Positions 1-6,407 of a stretch of DNA of 15,234 nt are shown piece after piece. The translations under genes and the position numbers were made by a program. The notes below the pieces were generated by a model. The model had not been told where the DNA came from and did not search any database. It saw nothing but the letters and a program-made list of their open reading frames with translations. Every line of letters begins with the position of its first letter. The stretch's first letter is position 1. This DNA comes from Proteobacteria bacterium SPGG2 (GTDB lineage Bacteria; Pseudomonadota; Gammaproteobacteria; Acidiferrobacterales; SPGG2). The stretch covers positions 1 to 15,234 of the forward strand of contig LXTK01000247.1 in the NCBI GenBank assembly GCA_001643475.1, in the 5' to 3' direction.

Positions 1-151
1 CTAATCGGCACCAGCTAGATTGTAGCGACATCACAATTATCGCATCGTAGAGAAAGGCATTGCAGCGCTGATCGGGAAGAATTTCGCTAGCGATCCGATG
101 ACACCGGGCTTCGCTACCGGGTCGCACACCTGTACTGCTCGTGCTGGGTAG

Positions 152-328
152 TCATCGATGGCGCTTGAGAACGTCGGTTCGGGGAACACGCCGCTTGGAA
201 CAACTCTCGATCTCGTCCTCTTCCGAAATCGTTCCCGTCTCGGCCGCAACGGCCACTCCGGGAGCGATCACGTGGATCGAAGTAAGTCCACCGAAGGTAA
301 CAACAACCGCAGCAAGGACAGACCTCAT
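152..328 (-). CDS. Possible small secreted peptide (58 aa)
   Basis: I do not recognise this ORF. It has an ATG start at 328, eleven bases after the stop of the SLH glycosidase gene on the same strand. The translation begins MRSVLAAVVVTFGGL, a short basic N-terminus followed by a hydrophobic stretch to about residue 29, ending in VAVAA before a Glu. That looks like a Sec signal peptide with an Ala-X-Ala cleavage site. The remaining 29 residues are acidic (EEDEIE) and then basic, with a single Cys. No strong ribosome binding site precedes the ATG, so translation might depend on coupling to the gene upstream. It could also be the N-terminal remnant of a longer secreted protein that was truncated. 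Hydrophobic pattern and position are seen; function and expression are unknown. Confidence 0.33.
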   Translation of the reverse strand: MRSVLAAVVVTFGGLTSIHVIAPGVAVAAETGTISEEDEIESCSKRRVPRTDVLKRHR

Positions 329-339
329 AATAGATACGA

Positions 340-1692
340 TTAGCGAAGATGAAGCGTCCGAGAAAGAAAGGCTGCCACTTCGGCCCGTGTTATTACACGC
401 TCCCCACAGAACCGTCTAAATCCACAACCGTTGGTCACACCCCTATTTCTGGCGGCATTGGCCCAAGGCTCCCAAAAGCGGTTGTTGTCGTCGTCGAAAT
501 AGTTTATGTACGATTTCGACCAACCAGCCGCTCGACCCAAAAACGTGATCATCTCACCACGCGTCACCTTCCTATCACCACAGTATTTGCGGGGACTACA
601 ACCCGTCGTGATGCCGGCTCGGTAAAGCGCATTGGCGTATCGTTCGTATTGGTGTCCATTGTCGTCATCAAAATAGTTTGTGGACGATAGTGGGAGATTG
701 AAGGCCCTGACGAGAAAGATTGCCATATGGTAACGGCTCACCGAACCATCGGGACAGTAACGGGGTCGCTCGCCGCCCTCACATCCCTTGGTGATGCCAG
801 CCGCGTAAATCGCCTCGATGTCTGCCTCATGAATACTGTCGTCATCATCCGCGAAGGTACCGTTGAACAGAATCTTGTTCAGATCGACCAACACCGCAAA
901 GTGGTTGGCCACTTTGCGTTCTGTCGGGGTTCCGTTCTTCAACCGATTGACGCGCTGGCCGTACACCATCATGGTGGTACTTCCGCCGCCATCAAACATC
1001 ATTGCGTTCCAAGCACCGCGCCCCTTGAGGAAAGTGGCGATTGTTTCCCACCGCGTACCCCCGGTAGTCCCTTGCTCAACCGTGAGCAGAAACAAAGTCT
1101 GCCTGTCTGCGGAAAGTCCAACCGCGGTGCGCGGCGTGTTTTCTACATACACATTGTGCCCTGAGAAAGATTGTACAATGCCATTTTGGACCAACCGGGC
1201 ATCGTTACCACCTACCACACTGGTCCATGCCGAAGAAAGGGGAGTAACCGAGTCGCGTTCTGGTTCAATTAGACACGTGTTGTCGTTGGTACAAGCGATG
1301 AACGCATGATTGGACAAATCGGTGGAACCCGACCACTGTTCCCCAACCCCGCGCGCTAGCCCACGCGGACGCCGTGCTATGAACCAGTCGCCATTGATCG
1401 CCACCGCCGCCCCGACCAAGTCCGAAAACGAGGACGTTATGCGGTAGCCCTCGCTGTCCTTGGTCGTTCGAATCGATATCTCTGGTCGTGCTAGATTGAC
1501 GGTTACCAAATGGTAGTTATGATCCCCTACCAAATGACGAACGTAACTAATGGCTGGTGTCCGAGAAAGTGCGCTCGCAGTACTGCCTATACCGAACAAG
1601 AACAGACTCAGAACAAAAACGACGAAGGGATGACCGCGTGTGTGGCTGAAGGGTATTGTACCGTGAGACCGGCTTTGGAAGACTTCTCGCAT
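340..1692 (-). CDS. Secreted phosphodiester glycosidase family protein with three SLH repeats
   Basis: The 450-aa product has a hydrophobic signal segment at about residues 22-42. Residues 60-270 carry hallmarks of the phosphodiester glycosidase (NAGPA-like, DUF2233-type) domain: AVAINGDWF near 97-104 and MMFDGGGSTTMMV at 231-243, the Gly-rich motif of that family. Human NAGPA removes GlcNAc from phosphodiesters; bacterial members are thought to act on cell-wall or exopolysaccharide phosphodiesters, so the substrate here is inferred. The C-terminus holds three S-layer-homology repeats (about 279-333, 340-392, 399-449), each with an F-x-D-D start, an AG[IV]T-x-GC segment and a V-[ST]-R motif. 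Each repeat also has a Cys pair, suggesting disulfides and extracellular folding. The ATG at 1692 is preceded by AGAGGTAGGG. SLH domains normally tether proteins to cell-wall polymers. The domain calls are firm; the exact reaction is not. Confidence 0.87.
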   Translation of the reverse strand: MREVFQSRSHGTIPFSHTRGHPFVVFVLSLFLFGIGSTASALSRTPAISYVRHLVGDHNYHLVTVNLARPEISIRTTKDSEGYRITSSFSDLVGAAVAINGDWFIARRPRGLARGVGEQWSGSTDLSNHAFIACTNDNTCLIEPERDSVTPLSSAWTSVVGGNDARLVQNGIVQSFSGHNVYVENTPRTAVGLSADRQTLFLLTVEQGTTGGTRWETIATFLKGRGAWNAMMFDGGGSTTMMVYGQRVNRLKNGTPTERKVANHFAVLVDLNKILFNGTFADDDDSIHEADIEAIYAAGITKGCEGGERPRYCPDGSVSRYHMAIFLVRAFNLPLSSTNYFDDDNGHQYERYANALYRAGITTGCSPRKYCGDRKVTRGEMITFLGRAAGWSKSYINYFDDDNNRFWEPWANAARNRGVTNGCGFRRFCGERVITRAEVAAFLSRTLHLR

Positions 1693-2000
1693 GAACCCTA
1701 CCTCTGTTACTAGTTATGCGCGTGTCTTCCTAACTCGCAACGGGACGCTAACGCTACCATTTTTTCGATCTGGTCTTGCGCCGACAATCTGGACACCTGC
1801 ACCGTCAGTCGGGTATTGCCCTTAACTAAAGGACGCACGGTAAGGCTCAGTAAGATCACAAAGAACTTGTGACGCCATTAGTTCCAGGAAAGGTACACCC
1901 AAATCACTGTCCGGTATTCGCCGTCAAAGCTATTCACATTGGCGCTGATGCCATATCCGGGTATCGTGTTACATCGAGTGAAACAATCTAGGGGCAACTT
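1693..2000. other. Divergent intergenic region between glycosidase and SDR genes
   Basis: No convincing gene lies here. Reading on the minus strand, TTGCGA at 1740-1735 and CATAAC at 1718-1713, 16 nt apart, resemble a weak sigma-70 promoter for the glycosidase. The implied leader would be very short, so confidence is low. On the plus side the SDR start at 2001 is preceded by AGGGGCAACTT, an acceptable ribosome binding site. A minus-strand reading frame at 1878-2072 overlaps the SDR start; its last 25 codons (ending WVYLSWN) look protein-like and could be the tail of a decayed gene, but nothing identifies it. A 17-bp sequence at 1899-1915 recurs at 2852-2868. Confidence 0.5.
1899..1915 (+). 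repeat. 17-bp direct repeat, copy 1
   Basis: The sequence CCAAATCACTGTCCGGT is identical to 2852-2868 in the same orientation. Flanking bases do not match. Copy 1 is intergenic; copy 2 lies inside the small membrane protein gene. An exact 17-mer is unlikely but not impossible by chance in 15 kb. Confidence 0.5.
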
Positions 2001-2717
2001 ATGGATATCGAAGGTAAGCGGGCAATCGTTCTCGGTGGCACATCGGGGATAGGGCTTGCCGCGGTACAACAACTTGCGAGTGGAGGCGCTGAGGTGATCG
2101 CAGGCAGCCGCTCAAAATCTAATATCGAGAGGACAGCGGCCACGGTCAGCGACAATGTAACGTTTCGAGAAATCGATGTCCTGGATCGCGACGGTTTGAG
2201 TACCTTGTTCCAAGAGTTTGCCCCCTTTGACATCCTGGTAAACACGGCCACCGGTGGGGCCCGGGCTATGGGGCCTTTCCTTGAAATGGATTTGGATGGT
2301 TTTCAAGGTTCGTTTCGCAAACTTTGGGGTTATACCAACTCCGTACGCCTCGGTACCAAACATATGACCACAAGCGGTGCAATCGTCCTCGTCAGCGGCT
2401 ATCCGGCTCGCAAATGTGGTCCCGGTTACTCTGCCATCTCGACGGTGGGCAATGCGGTAGAAGGCTTCGTTCGCGCCATTGCGCCCGAGATTGCACCACG
2501 ACGGATCAACGCTGTCTCGCCGGGTCTCACCGACACGCCGATGTTCACCATGCAGGGAGCAAAGCGGGAAACGTTCTTCCACGACGCCACGAAAAACACC
2601 TTGATCCCGCGCGCCGGCAAGGCAGAAGAGGTCGCCGATGCGATTCTATTTCTGATCAAAAATGAATATATGACGGGCTCTACCGTCGATGTGGAAGGTG
2701 GGGCTCTGTTGCCGTAG
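2001..2717 (+). CDS. Short-chain dehydrogenase/reductase-like protein lacking the catalytic Lys
   Basis: The 238-aa product has the length and fold signature of a classical SDR. The cofactor motif GGTSGIGLA lies at residues 12-20, and the acidic Asp expected after strand 3 appears in the REID segment (57-60). The usual NNAG motif is altered to NTATGG (81-86). At the active site Ser132 (VLVSG) and Tyr143 are present, but the YxxxK motif reads YSAIS, so the catalytic Lys is Ser147. The downstream INAVSPGLTDTP loop (169-180) is canonical. A known SDR subgroup (Lin1944-like) keeps the nucleotide-binding motif but lacks typical active-site residues; this protein could belong there or be a non-oxidoreductase relative. 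AGGGG precedes the ATG. It converges on the next gene with an 11-nt gap. Substrate unknown. Confidence 0.85.
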   Translation: MDIEGKRAIVLGGTSGIGLAAVQQLASGGAEVIAGSRSKSNIERTAATVSDNVTFREIDVLDRDGLSTLFQEFAPFDILVNTATGGARAMGPFLEMDLDGFQGSFRKLWGYTNSVRLGTKHMTTSGAIVLVSGYPARKCGPGYSAISTVGNAVEGFVRAIAPEIAPRRINAVSPGLTDTPMFTMQGAKRETFFHDATKNTLIPRAGKAEEVADAILFLIKNEYMTGSTVDVEGGALLP

Positions 2718-2729
2718 ATTTAGCGATTG

Positions 2730-2951
2730 TTATTCGCCGCGAAATCCCACCAGTAAGTCGTAAGCCCCATATAGACAGAATACGAGCACGAGTCCGGCTA
2801 ACACAATCTTGATGGCGATCTTTGCTATCACTTCCTGACGAGTAGGTGGAGCCAAATCACTGTCCGGTGCGGGGGGATGCGGCAGTTTTGCGATATCTCG
2901 TAGGGCCTGCTGCTCCTGCTCTTGCTTATAGTTTTCTCTGTTTTTCGCCAT
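2730..2951 (-). CDS. Small single-pass membrane protein, unknown function (73 aa)
   Basis: I do not recognise a family. The ATG at 2951 gives 73 residues beginning MAKNRENYKQEQEQQ. Residues 1-20 are hydrophilic and Gln/Glu-rich, residues 22-37 are Pro-rich (PHPPAPDSDLAPP), and residues 42-66 form one strong transmembrane helix, leaving a short charged tail. The pattern suggests an inner-membrane anchor with a cytoplasmic N-terminal extension. A GTG at 2990 could add 13 residues, but neither start has a strong ribosome binding site. The ATG is preferred because the extra residues would add an unneeded hydrophobic segment. It converges on the SDR gene. The amphipathic composition and clean open frame support it as real; role unknown. 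Confidence 0.55.
   Translation of the reverse strand: MAKNRENYKQEQEQQALRDIAKLPHPPAPDSDLAPPTRQEVIAKIAIKIVLAGLVLVFCLYGAYDLLVGFRGE
2852..2868 (+). repeat. 17-bp direct repeat, copy 2
   Basis: Exact copy of 1899-1915, here inside the coding sequence of the small membrane protein, where it encodes part of the Pro/Asp-rich linker read on the minus strand. Confidence 0.5.
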
Positions 2952-3141
2952 ATCGATTATCGCCAGAAAGCAATTTAGTGTGAATTCCACTCGCCCACAA
3001 CCCCGATCTCTAGGTTCGAACCCAACCGATGGCAGGCGGTCTTTTCCTTTTCCCTAGGCGCTGTTAGATTGATACTCTAGAAACGCACATAATCAACGGC
3101 AAAACTGGGGGTCTCAGGATCGTACGCTAAGGGCGAATGCT

Positions 3142-3939
3142 ATGAAACTGTCCGCTTCTCAGCTTCGCGACTTTGACGAAAACGGCTATTTATTCCTACC
3201 CGACTGTTTCTCGTCCGAAGAGATGGCGGTATTGCGTCGTGCTGCCAGTGAAGTCTTCGCCCTAGACAGACAGGAAGTGTGGCGCGAGTCAACGGGCACC
3301 CCACGCACCGCTTTCGCCGCTCATACCTACAACGAAGCGTTTCGCCGACTCGGGGCTCATCCCCGCCTGATCAATCCTGTCATGCAGATCCTCGACGGGC
3401 CCGTATATATGCACCAGTATAAGGTAAATGCCAAGGCCGCCTTTGATGGGGAAGTGTGGCAGTGGCATCAAGACTACGGGACCTGGCAGCGCGACGACGA
3501 TATGCCCGAGCCGCGGGCAATGAACATTGCCGTATTCGTCGATGAGGTAACCGCCGCCAATGGGCCGTTGATGTTCATTCCCAAGAGTCACCAAAAGGGC
3601 GTACAGAAAGCAGGGCACGATCTTGAGACCACCAGCTATCCGCTATGGACCCTTGACCGTGCCACCGTGACACAACTCGCGGATGAGGGCGGCATCGTCG
3701 TGCCGACTGGCGCCCCCGGTAGTGTGGTGATGTTCCACGGCAACCTCGTTCACGCTAGTCCGCCCAACATTAGCCCCTGGAATCGGACTATTGTTTATCT
3801 CAGCATCTGCCATGTCGACAATCATATTCGGCGTTTCAAACGCGCCGAATGGATCGCCCACCGCGATTTCACCGCCATCGAACCCCTTGATGACGACTGC
3901 CTTAAGGAGTTCGCCAGAGACGCTTTAGAAGTTGAGTGA
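3142..3939 (+). CDS. Phytanoyl-CoA dioxygenase (PhyH) family Fe(II)/2-oxoglutarate oxygenase, EctD-like
   Basis: The 265-aa product has the non-heme iron facial triad of the PhyH superfamily. His109 and Asp111 lie in VWQWHQDYGTW, His204 lies in MFHGNLVHASPPN, and Arg215 (PWNRT) is the expected 2-oxoglutarate anchor. The NGPLMFIPKSH segment (140-150) is also typical. These enzymes hydroxylate small molecules with O2 and 2-oxoglutarate in the cytoplasm. The metal-binding segment resembles the ectoine hydroxylase signature (a W-H-x-D core followed by T-W and D-D-x-M-P), and ectC lies about 560 nt downstream. However, the match to the EctD motif is partial and the protein is shorter than typical EctD (about 300 aa). 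The ATG follows AAGGGCGAATGCT. Family assignment is firm; ectoine as substrate is a guess from context. Its last 15 bases overlap the end of the opposite-strand fragment. Confidence 0.88.
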   Translation: MKLSASQLRDFDENGYLFLPDCFSSEEMAVLRRAASEVFALDRQEVWRESTGTPRTAFAAHTYNEAFRRLGAHPRLINPVMQILDGPVYMHQYKVNAKAAFDGEVWQWHQDYGTWQRDDDMPEPRAMNIAVFVDEVTAANGPLMFIPKSHQKGVQKAGHDLETTSYPLWTLDRATVTQLADEGGIVVPTGAPGSVVMFHGNLVHASPPNISPWNRTIVYLSICHVDNHIRRFKRAEWIAHRDFTAIEPLDDDCLKEFARDALEVE

Positions 3940-4131
3940 GATGCCGCGGCGGATCGCCTGGCAGCTCGCAATCTTTTCTGCCTGGTCAACCGTCAGCCGC
4001 GCTTGCATGCGCAGGCCGATCGAGTTTTTTATCGCGTCATCGTATTCATCAAGACCGGCCGACAACTGCGTCGATGCCTGCTGCCACCATGCAACCTCTG
4101 CCGCGTGGAGTTTAAGCTGCTTCGTCGAATA
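3925..4131 (-). pseudogene. C-terminal gene fragment of unknown origin
   Basis: This reading frame is open from 4197 down to a stop at 3925. From about 4131 it becomes protein-like (KLHAAEVAWWQQAS and onward, rich in Ala, Asp and Gln) to the C-terminus GISLNF. It begins where the CoA-binding-domain frame ends and lies in a different frame, so it may be the tail of the same ancestral region after a deletion or frameshift, or a fragment of another gene. I could not assign a family. It has no plausible start of its own and its end overlaps the PhyH gene by 15 nt. Confidence 0.35.
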
Positions 4132-4405
4132 GCGCCTCGATCCGACGGCTTGAAACATTGAGAATCGCCATATCTCGCACTTGCGGTAGAGCAGCAAGAC
4201 TAGCGTAACAACTTAAGCCGTCGAGCGTCTCGTACTTGGGATTTATCAGATAGATATCGCCATCGAAACGACCACCTAATAAGGTCTTGCGGGTCCAGTA
4301 ACCGACCGTGCCTTCCTGACCCGAAGCAGCGACGAAAGCCGGTGCGAAGCACATGAAGGTGTTCGCAATAGTGTCAGCCCGGCGCACCATTAATTCCGAT
4401 GTCAC
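4112..4405 (-). pseudogene. Truncated CoA-binding domain of an acyl-CoA synthetase (ADP-forming)-type protein
   Basis: The frame, opening at GTG 4405 or ATG 4390, encodes about 97 residues. Most match the N-terminal CoA-binding (Rossmann-like) domain of NDP-forming acyl-CoA synthetases and related acetyltransferases: AFVAASGQEGTVGYW, then GGRFDGDIYLINPKYE, GLSCYASLAALPQVRDMAILNVS and a final ALFDEAA. Functional proteins continue for hundreds more residues, with succinyl-CoA-ligase-like flavodoxin and ATP-grasp domains. Here a stop at 4112 ends the frame immediately after the first helix-strand units. Upstream of the domain the usual hydrophobic VAVVGAS strand is degraded to FVAASG. It lies opposite and between the dioxygenase and ectC. 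It is best read as a gene remnant; an independent short CoA-binding protein is possible but such proteins are usually 130 aa or more. Confidence 0.6.
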
Positions 4406-4424
4406 AATGAGGAAGGGATCGTTC

Positions 4425-4455
4425 TTGCGATCATATTATTATGTTCGCGTATTAT
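4425..4455 (+). promoter_or_regulatory. Weak candidate promoter for ectC
   Basis: TTGCGA at 4425-4430 and TATTAT at 4450-4455 are separated by 19 nt, longer than optimal. They sit in a locally AT-rich stretch directly before the ectC ribosome binding site. Supported only by motif and position. Confidence 0.25.
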
Positions 4456-4497
4456 TTAGTATATGGAGGCCTAGAAGAATAGGTGGAGGGAAATCGG

Positions 4498-4899
4498 ATG
4501 ATCATACGAACCCTGAGCGGCACGATCGGAACCGAGCTCGATGTGCATGGATCTGCGTGGAACAGCCGACGCCTGCTAGTCGCTGCCGATAAAATGCCGT
4601 ATTCGATGACTGATACGATCGTCAAAGCAGGCTCGGAGCAAAAGCTTTGGTATAAGCACCATCTGGAAGCGTGCTACTGCATCGAAGGGACCGGGTCTAT
4701 CAGCGACACGGCAAACGGGGTGACTCATCCCATCGTGCCGGGGACGCTATATGCGCTAGACCGGCATGATCAACACGTATTGAAGGCCGAAACCGACATC
4801 CGCATGATCTGTGTCTTCTCCCCGCCCTTAACCGGCCAGGAGCGGCACGATGCCGACGGCTCCTATGAATTACCGGACTTGACCGGTCAAGAGACATGA
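4498..4899 (+). CDS. ectC: Ectoine synthase (L-ectoine cyclase)
   Basis: EctC cyclises N-gamma-acetyl-2,4-diaminobutyrate to the compatible solute ectoine in the cytoplasm. The 133-aa product starts MIIRTLSGT and follows the cupin-like EctC pattern throughout: WYKHHLEACYCIEG (51-64), PGTLYALDRHDQH (81-93), RMICVFSPPLTGQE (102-115). Glu57, Tyr85 and His93 coincide with the metal-binding residues described for characterised EctC. The start at 4498 is chosen over an in-frame ATG at 4483 because GGTGGAGGG at 4482-4490 is an excellent ribosome binding site for it. No ectA or ectB is in the window, so this is a solitary ectC here; solitary copies are known in non-halophiles. The C-terminus is odd: after the usual GSYELP end there is DLTGQET, a repeat of the LTGQE at 111-115, created by a partial duplication (see 4918-4983). 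Confidence 0.93.
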   Translation: MIIRTLSGTIGTELDVHGSAWNSRRLLVAADKMPYSMTDTIVKAGSEQKLWYKHHLEACYCIEGTGSISDTANGVTHPIVPGTLYALDRHDQHVLKAETDIRMICVFSPPLTGQERHDADGSYELPDLTGQET

Positions 4900-4917
4900 C
4901 CTCCAGGGACGGAGGAA

Positions 4918-4983
4918 ATGCAAAGGATTGTCGGGAACAATCCTAGCCACGACGCCGATGGTTCCTATAACTTGCCGGAGTAA
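4918..4983 (+). pseudogene. Divergent second copy of the ectC 3' end, now a 21-codon ORF
   Basis: Bases 4948-4977 encode HDADGSYNLP, followed by Glu and a stop, matching the ectC C-terminus HDADGSYELP at 4846-4875. Five of the ten codons differ, four synonymously, so the two copies have diverged as coding sequence rather than arisen by a very recent slip. The preceding LTGQE motif is also duplicated (4828-4842 and 4879-4893, the second inside ectC's own tail). Between the LTGQE and HDADG parts of the second copy lie 54 bases with no counterpart in the first beyond one codon. That insert includes the ectC stop, a GGAGG at 4911-4915, an in-frame ATG at 4918 and a perfect hairpin. The result is a possible 21-aa peptide. 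Gene decay or recombination is the simplest reading; translation is uncertain. Confidence 0.6.
4924..4944. repeat. Perfect inverted repeat, 8-bp stem, 5-nt loop
   Basis: AGGATTGT at 4924-4931 and ACAATCCT at 4937-4944 are exact reverse complements around CGGGA. A second, weaker hairpin immediately upstream (CCTCC 4900-4904, GGAGG 4911-4915) would sequester the ribosome binding site of the 21-codon ORF. No T-run follows, so this is not a convincing intrinsic terminator. Confidence 0.7.
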
Positions 4984-5078
4984 CTAATGGTGCTCGCGAT
5001 TCAGACTGCTTTGCTTCTGGCATTTTGTCGTACGTTGTTGCATGGTATCTCACTTACAAGATAGCAATAGAGCGTATG

Positions 5079-5447
5079 TTATGAAACATGGGACAAGCGT
5101 ATCCAGGATAGCTGCGTATCCGTGTGAACGTCCGTTTTTGACGGCAGCTGTTCGGGATCATCAAGGCTGCAAGTGGTTACGTCGATTACCTCGGGATCTG
5201 TATCTAGCTCGCAAGTAACCGGGGTTCCACAGTCCGCACAGAAACCGCGTATCCCATGCTCCGACGATCTGAGTTCTTTAAAAGTCCCTGAAACGACTTT
5301 GAACTCAGACTTCGGCACAACAAACCAAGCGACAAACGGTGCCCCGCTCGCACGCCGGCACATCGAGCAATGACAATTGCAGGTTTCGTATCCAGTCCCT
5401 GAGACCTCGTATCGTATAGCGCCACAGAAACAACCGCCCTCTAACAT
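5079..5447 (-). CDS. GFA (CENP-V/GFA) family zinc protein
   Basis: The 122-aa product shows the zinc-binding cysteine layout of the glutathione-dependent formaldehyde-activating (GFA) family. GGCFCGAIRY (Cys6, Cys8) is followed by CNCHCSMCRRASGAPF (Cys23, 25, 27, 30) and GFCADCGTPV (Cys70, Cys73). Members bind two zinc ions; some were proposed to help form S-hydroxymethylglutathione, but most have no proven reaction, so the name should not be taken as function. The start at 5447 is preferred over an upstream ATG at 5495 because GAGGGGG lies just before it and the family begins near this Met. It is downstream of the nitroreductase gene on the same strand with a 57-nt gap, so co-transcription is possible. 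The C-terminus is somewhat short compared with typical members (about 130-140 aa). Confidence 0.88.
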   Translation of the reverse strand: MLEGGCFCGAIRYEVSGTGYETCNCHCSMCRRASGAPFVAWFVVPKSEFKVVSGTFKELRSSEHGIRGFCADCGTPVTCELDTDPEVIDVTTCSLDDPEQLPSKTDVHTDTQLSWIRLSHVS

Positions 5448-5504
5448 TTGGCTTTCCCCCTCATTCGTCGCTTTCTCCTCCACGCACTCGTTCAAGCGGC
5501 TCGC

Positions 5505-6335
5505 TTAAGAAAGGTCAAAGCCTTGGTCTCGAATATAATGGCCAAAGTCTGTGCGCGCGGGCACATTATATTGGCGTGTGCGATTTTCCGACCAACCATA
5601 ATCAGTACTGACCCCAAATCGCTCAACCATGCGTTGTTTCTCCGGTATCGTTTGGTCGATAATCTCGCGACGCCGGTCGTATTCAGCCACGTGTTCAAAT
5701 AATTCGCCGTCATCGTAGGTGTCGGCGTGCAGTATGGCACTTAATGGTAAGCGCAAGCTGATCTGAGTTTCTTCAGCCGGCCAACCAACACACAACCCCG
5801 CCACTGGAAACACCCATTTAGGTAATCCCAACTCGGTAGAAAGTCCATCGATATCGTCTCGTACTTGACTTACGGGACAACACCCCAACCCCATCGCCTC
5901 CGCCGCGATTAGAAAGGTTTGCATGGCGATCCCCGCATCGACCGCCGCATTCATGAAGGCATCTAAGTGATCGTTGGCAAATGCATGCTTGCGCCACACC
6001 GACAACCGTCGAATGCGCCGGCTATCACCACACCAAACCATGAATACCGGTGCCCGCGCAATCCAACCGATTTGTGGACATAAAGCGGCGATGCGTTGCT
6101 GCTTTTCCTGGTCCTTCACATGAATGACACAGGCCTGCTGCAAGTCAGATTTCGACGGGGCGGAGAACGCAACGGAGAAGAGCGTCGCAAGCAGATCTTC
6201 AGATACAGGATCAGATTTGTAATGCCGGCAACTACTGCGGGCCAAAATGTTACCAAGCGTTTCATTTGGGCCGACCGTCGTACCGATGTCAGTCGGTAAG
6301 CCGAAGCGTTGTTGGATAAGCTCATTAATCGTCAT
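5505..6335 (-). CDS. Nitroreductase family flavoprotein
   Basis: The 276-aa product matches the FMN-dependent nitroreductase fold. The N-terminal ARSSCRHYKSDPVSEDLL segment (32-49) corresponds to the R-S-x-R-x-[FY] FMN phosphate site. AFSAPSKSDLQQACVIHV (56-73) gives the second FMN-contacting strand, and AGIAMQTFLIAAEAMGLGCCPV (135-156) is the dimer helix and the following glycine turn. The GLCVGWPAE segment near 204-212 completes the core. Enzymes of this type use NAD(P)H to reduce quinones, nitroaromatics or related electrophiles in the cytosol; the length is closest to the larger NfsA/Frp-like group. The natural substrate is not shown. The ATG at 6335 is preceded by a purine-rich GGAAAAGAAG. 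It is divergent from the Tat-exported gene at 6408 (72-nt shared promoter region) and upstream of the GFA gene. Confidence 0.9.
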   Translation of the reverse strand: MTINELIQQRFGLPTDIGTTVGPNETLGNILARSSCRHYKSDPVSEDLLATLFSVAFSAPSKSDLQQACVIHVKDQEKQQRIAALCPQIGWIARAPVFMVWCGDSRRIRRLSVWRKHAFANDHLDAFMNAAVDAGIAMQTFLIAAEAMGLGCCPVSQVRDDIDGLSTELGLPKWVFPVAGLCVGWPAEETQISLRLPLSAILHADTYDDGELFEHVAEYDRRREIIDQTIPEKQRMVERFGVSTDYGWSENRTRQYNVPARTDFGHYIRDQGFDLS

Positions 6336-6407
6336 GACAGCTTCTTTTCCTACAGATTTTGCAGTTTAATGTCTGAACTCCTTAAGTCACCATCTCAGGA
6401 AAGTCTC

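Noticed and set aside
37..249. Minus-strand 70-codon frame at the left edge
   Set aside because: Overlaps the better signal-peptide frame at 152-328 and has no recognisable domain.
1878..2072. Minus-strand frame ending WVYLSWN upstream of the glycosidase gene
   Set aside because: Its last residues look protein-like, but it overlaps the SDR start, has no recognisable family and no clear ribosome binding site. I mention it only as a possible gene remnant.
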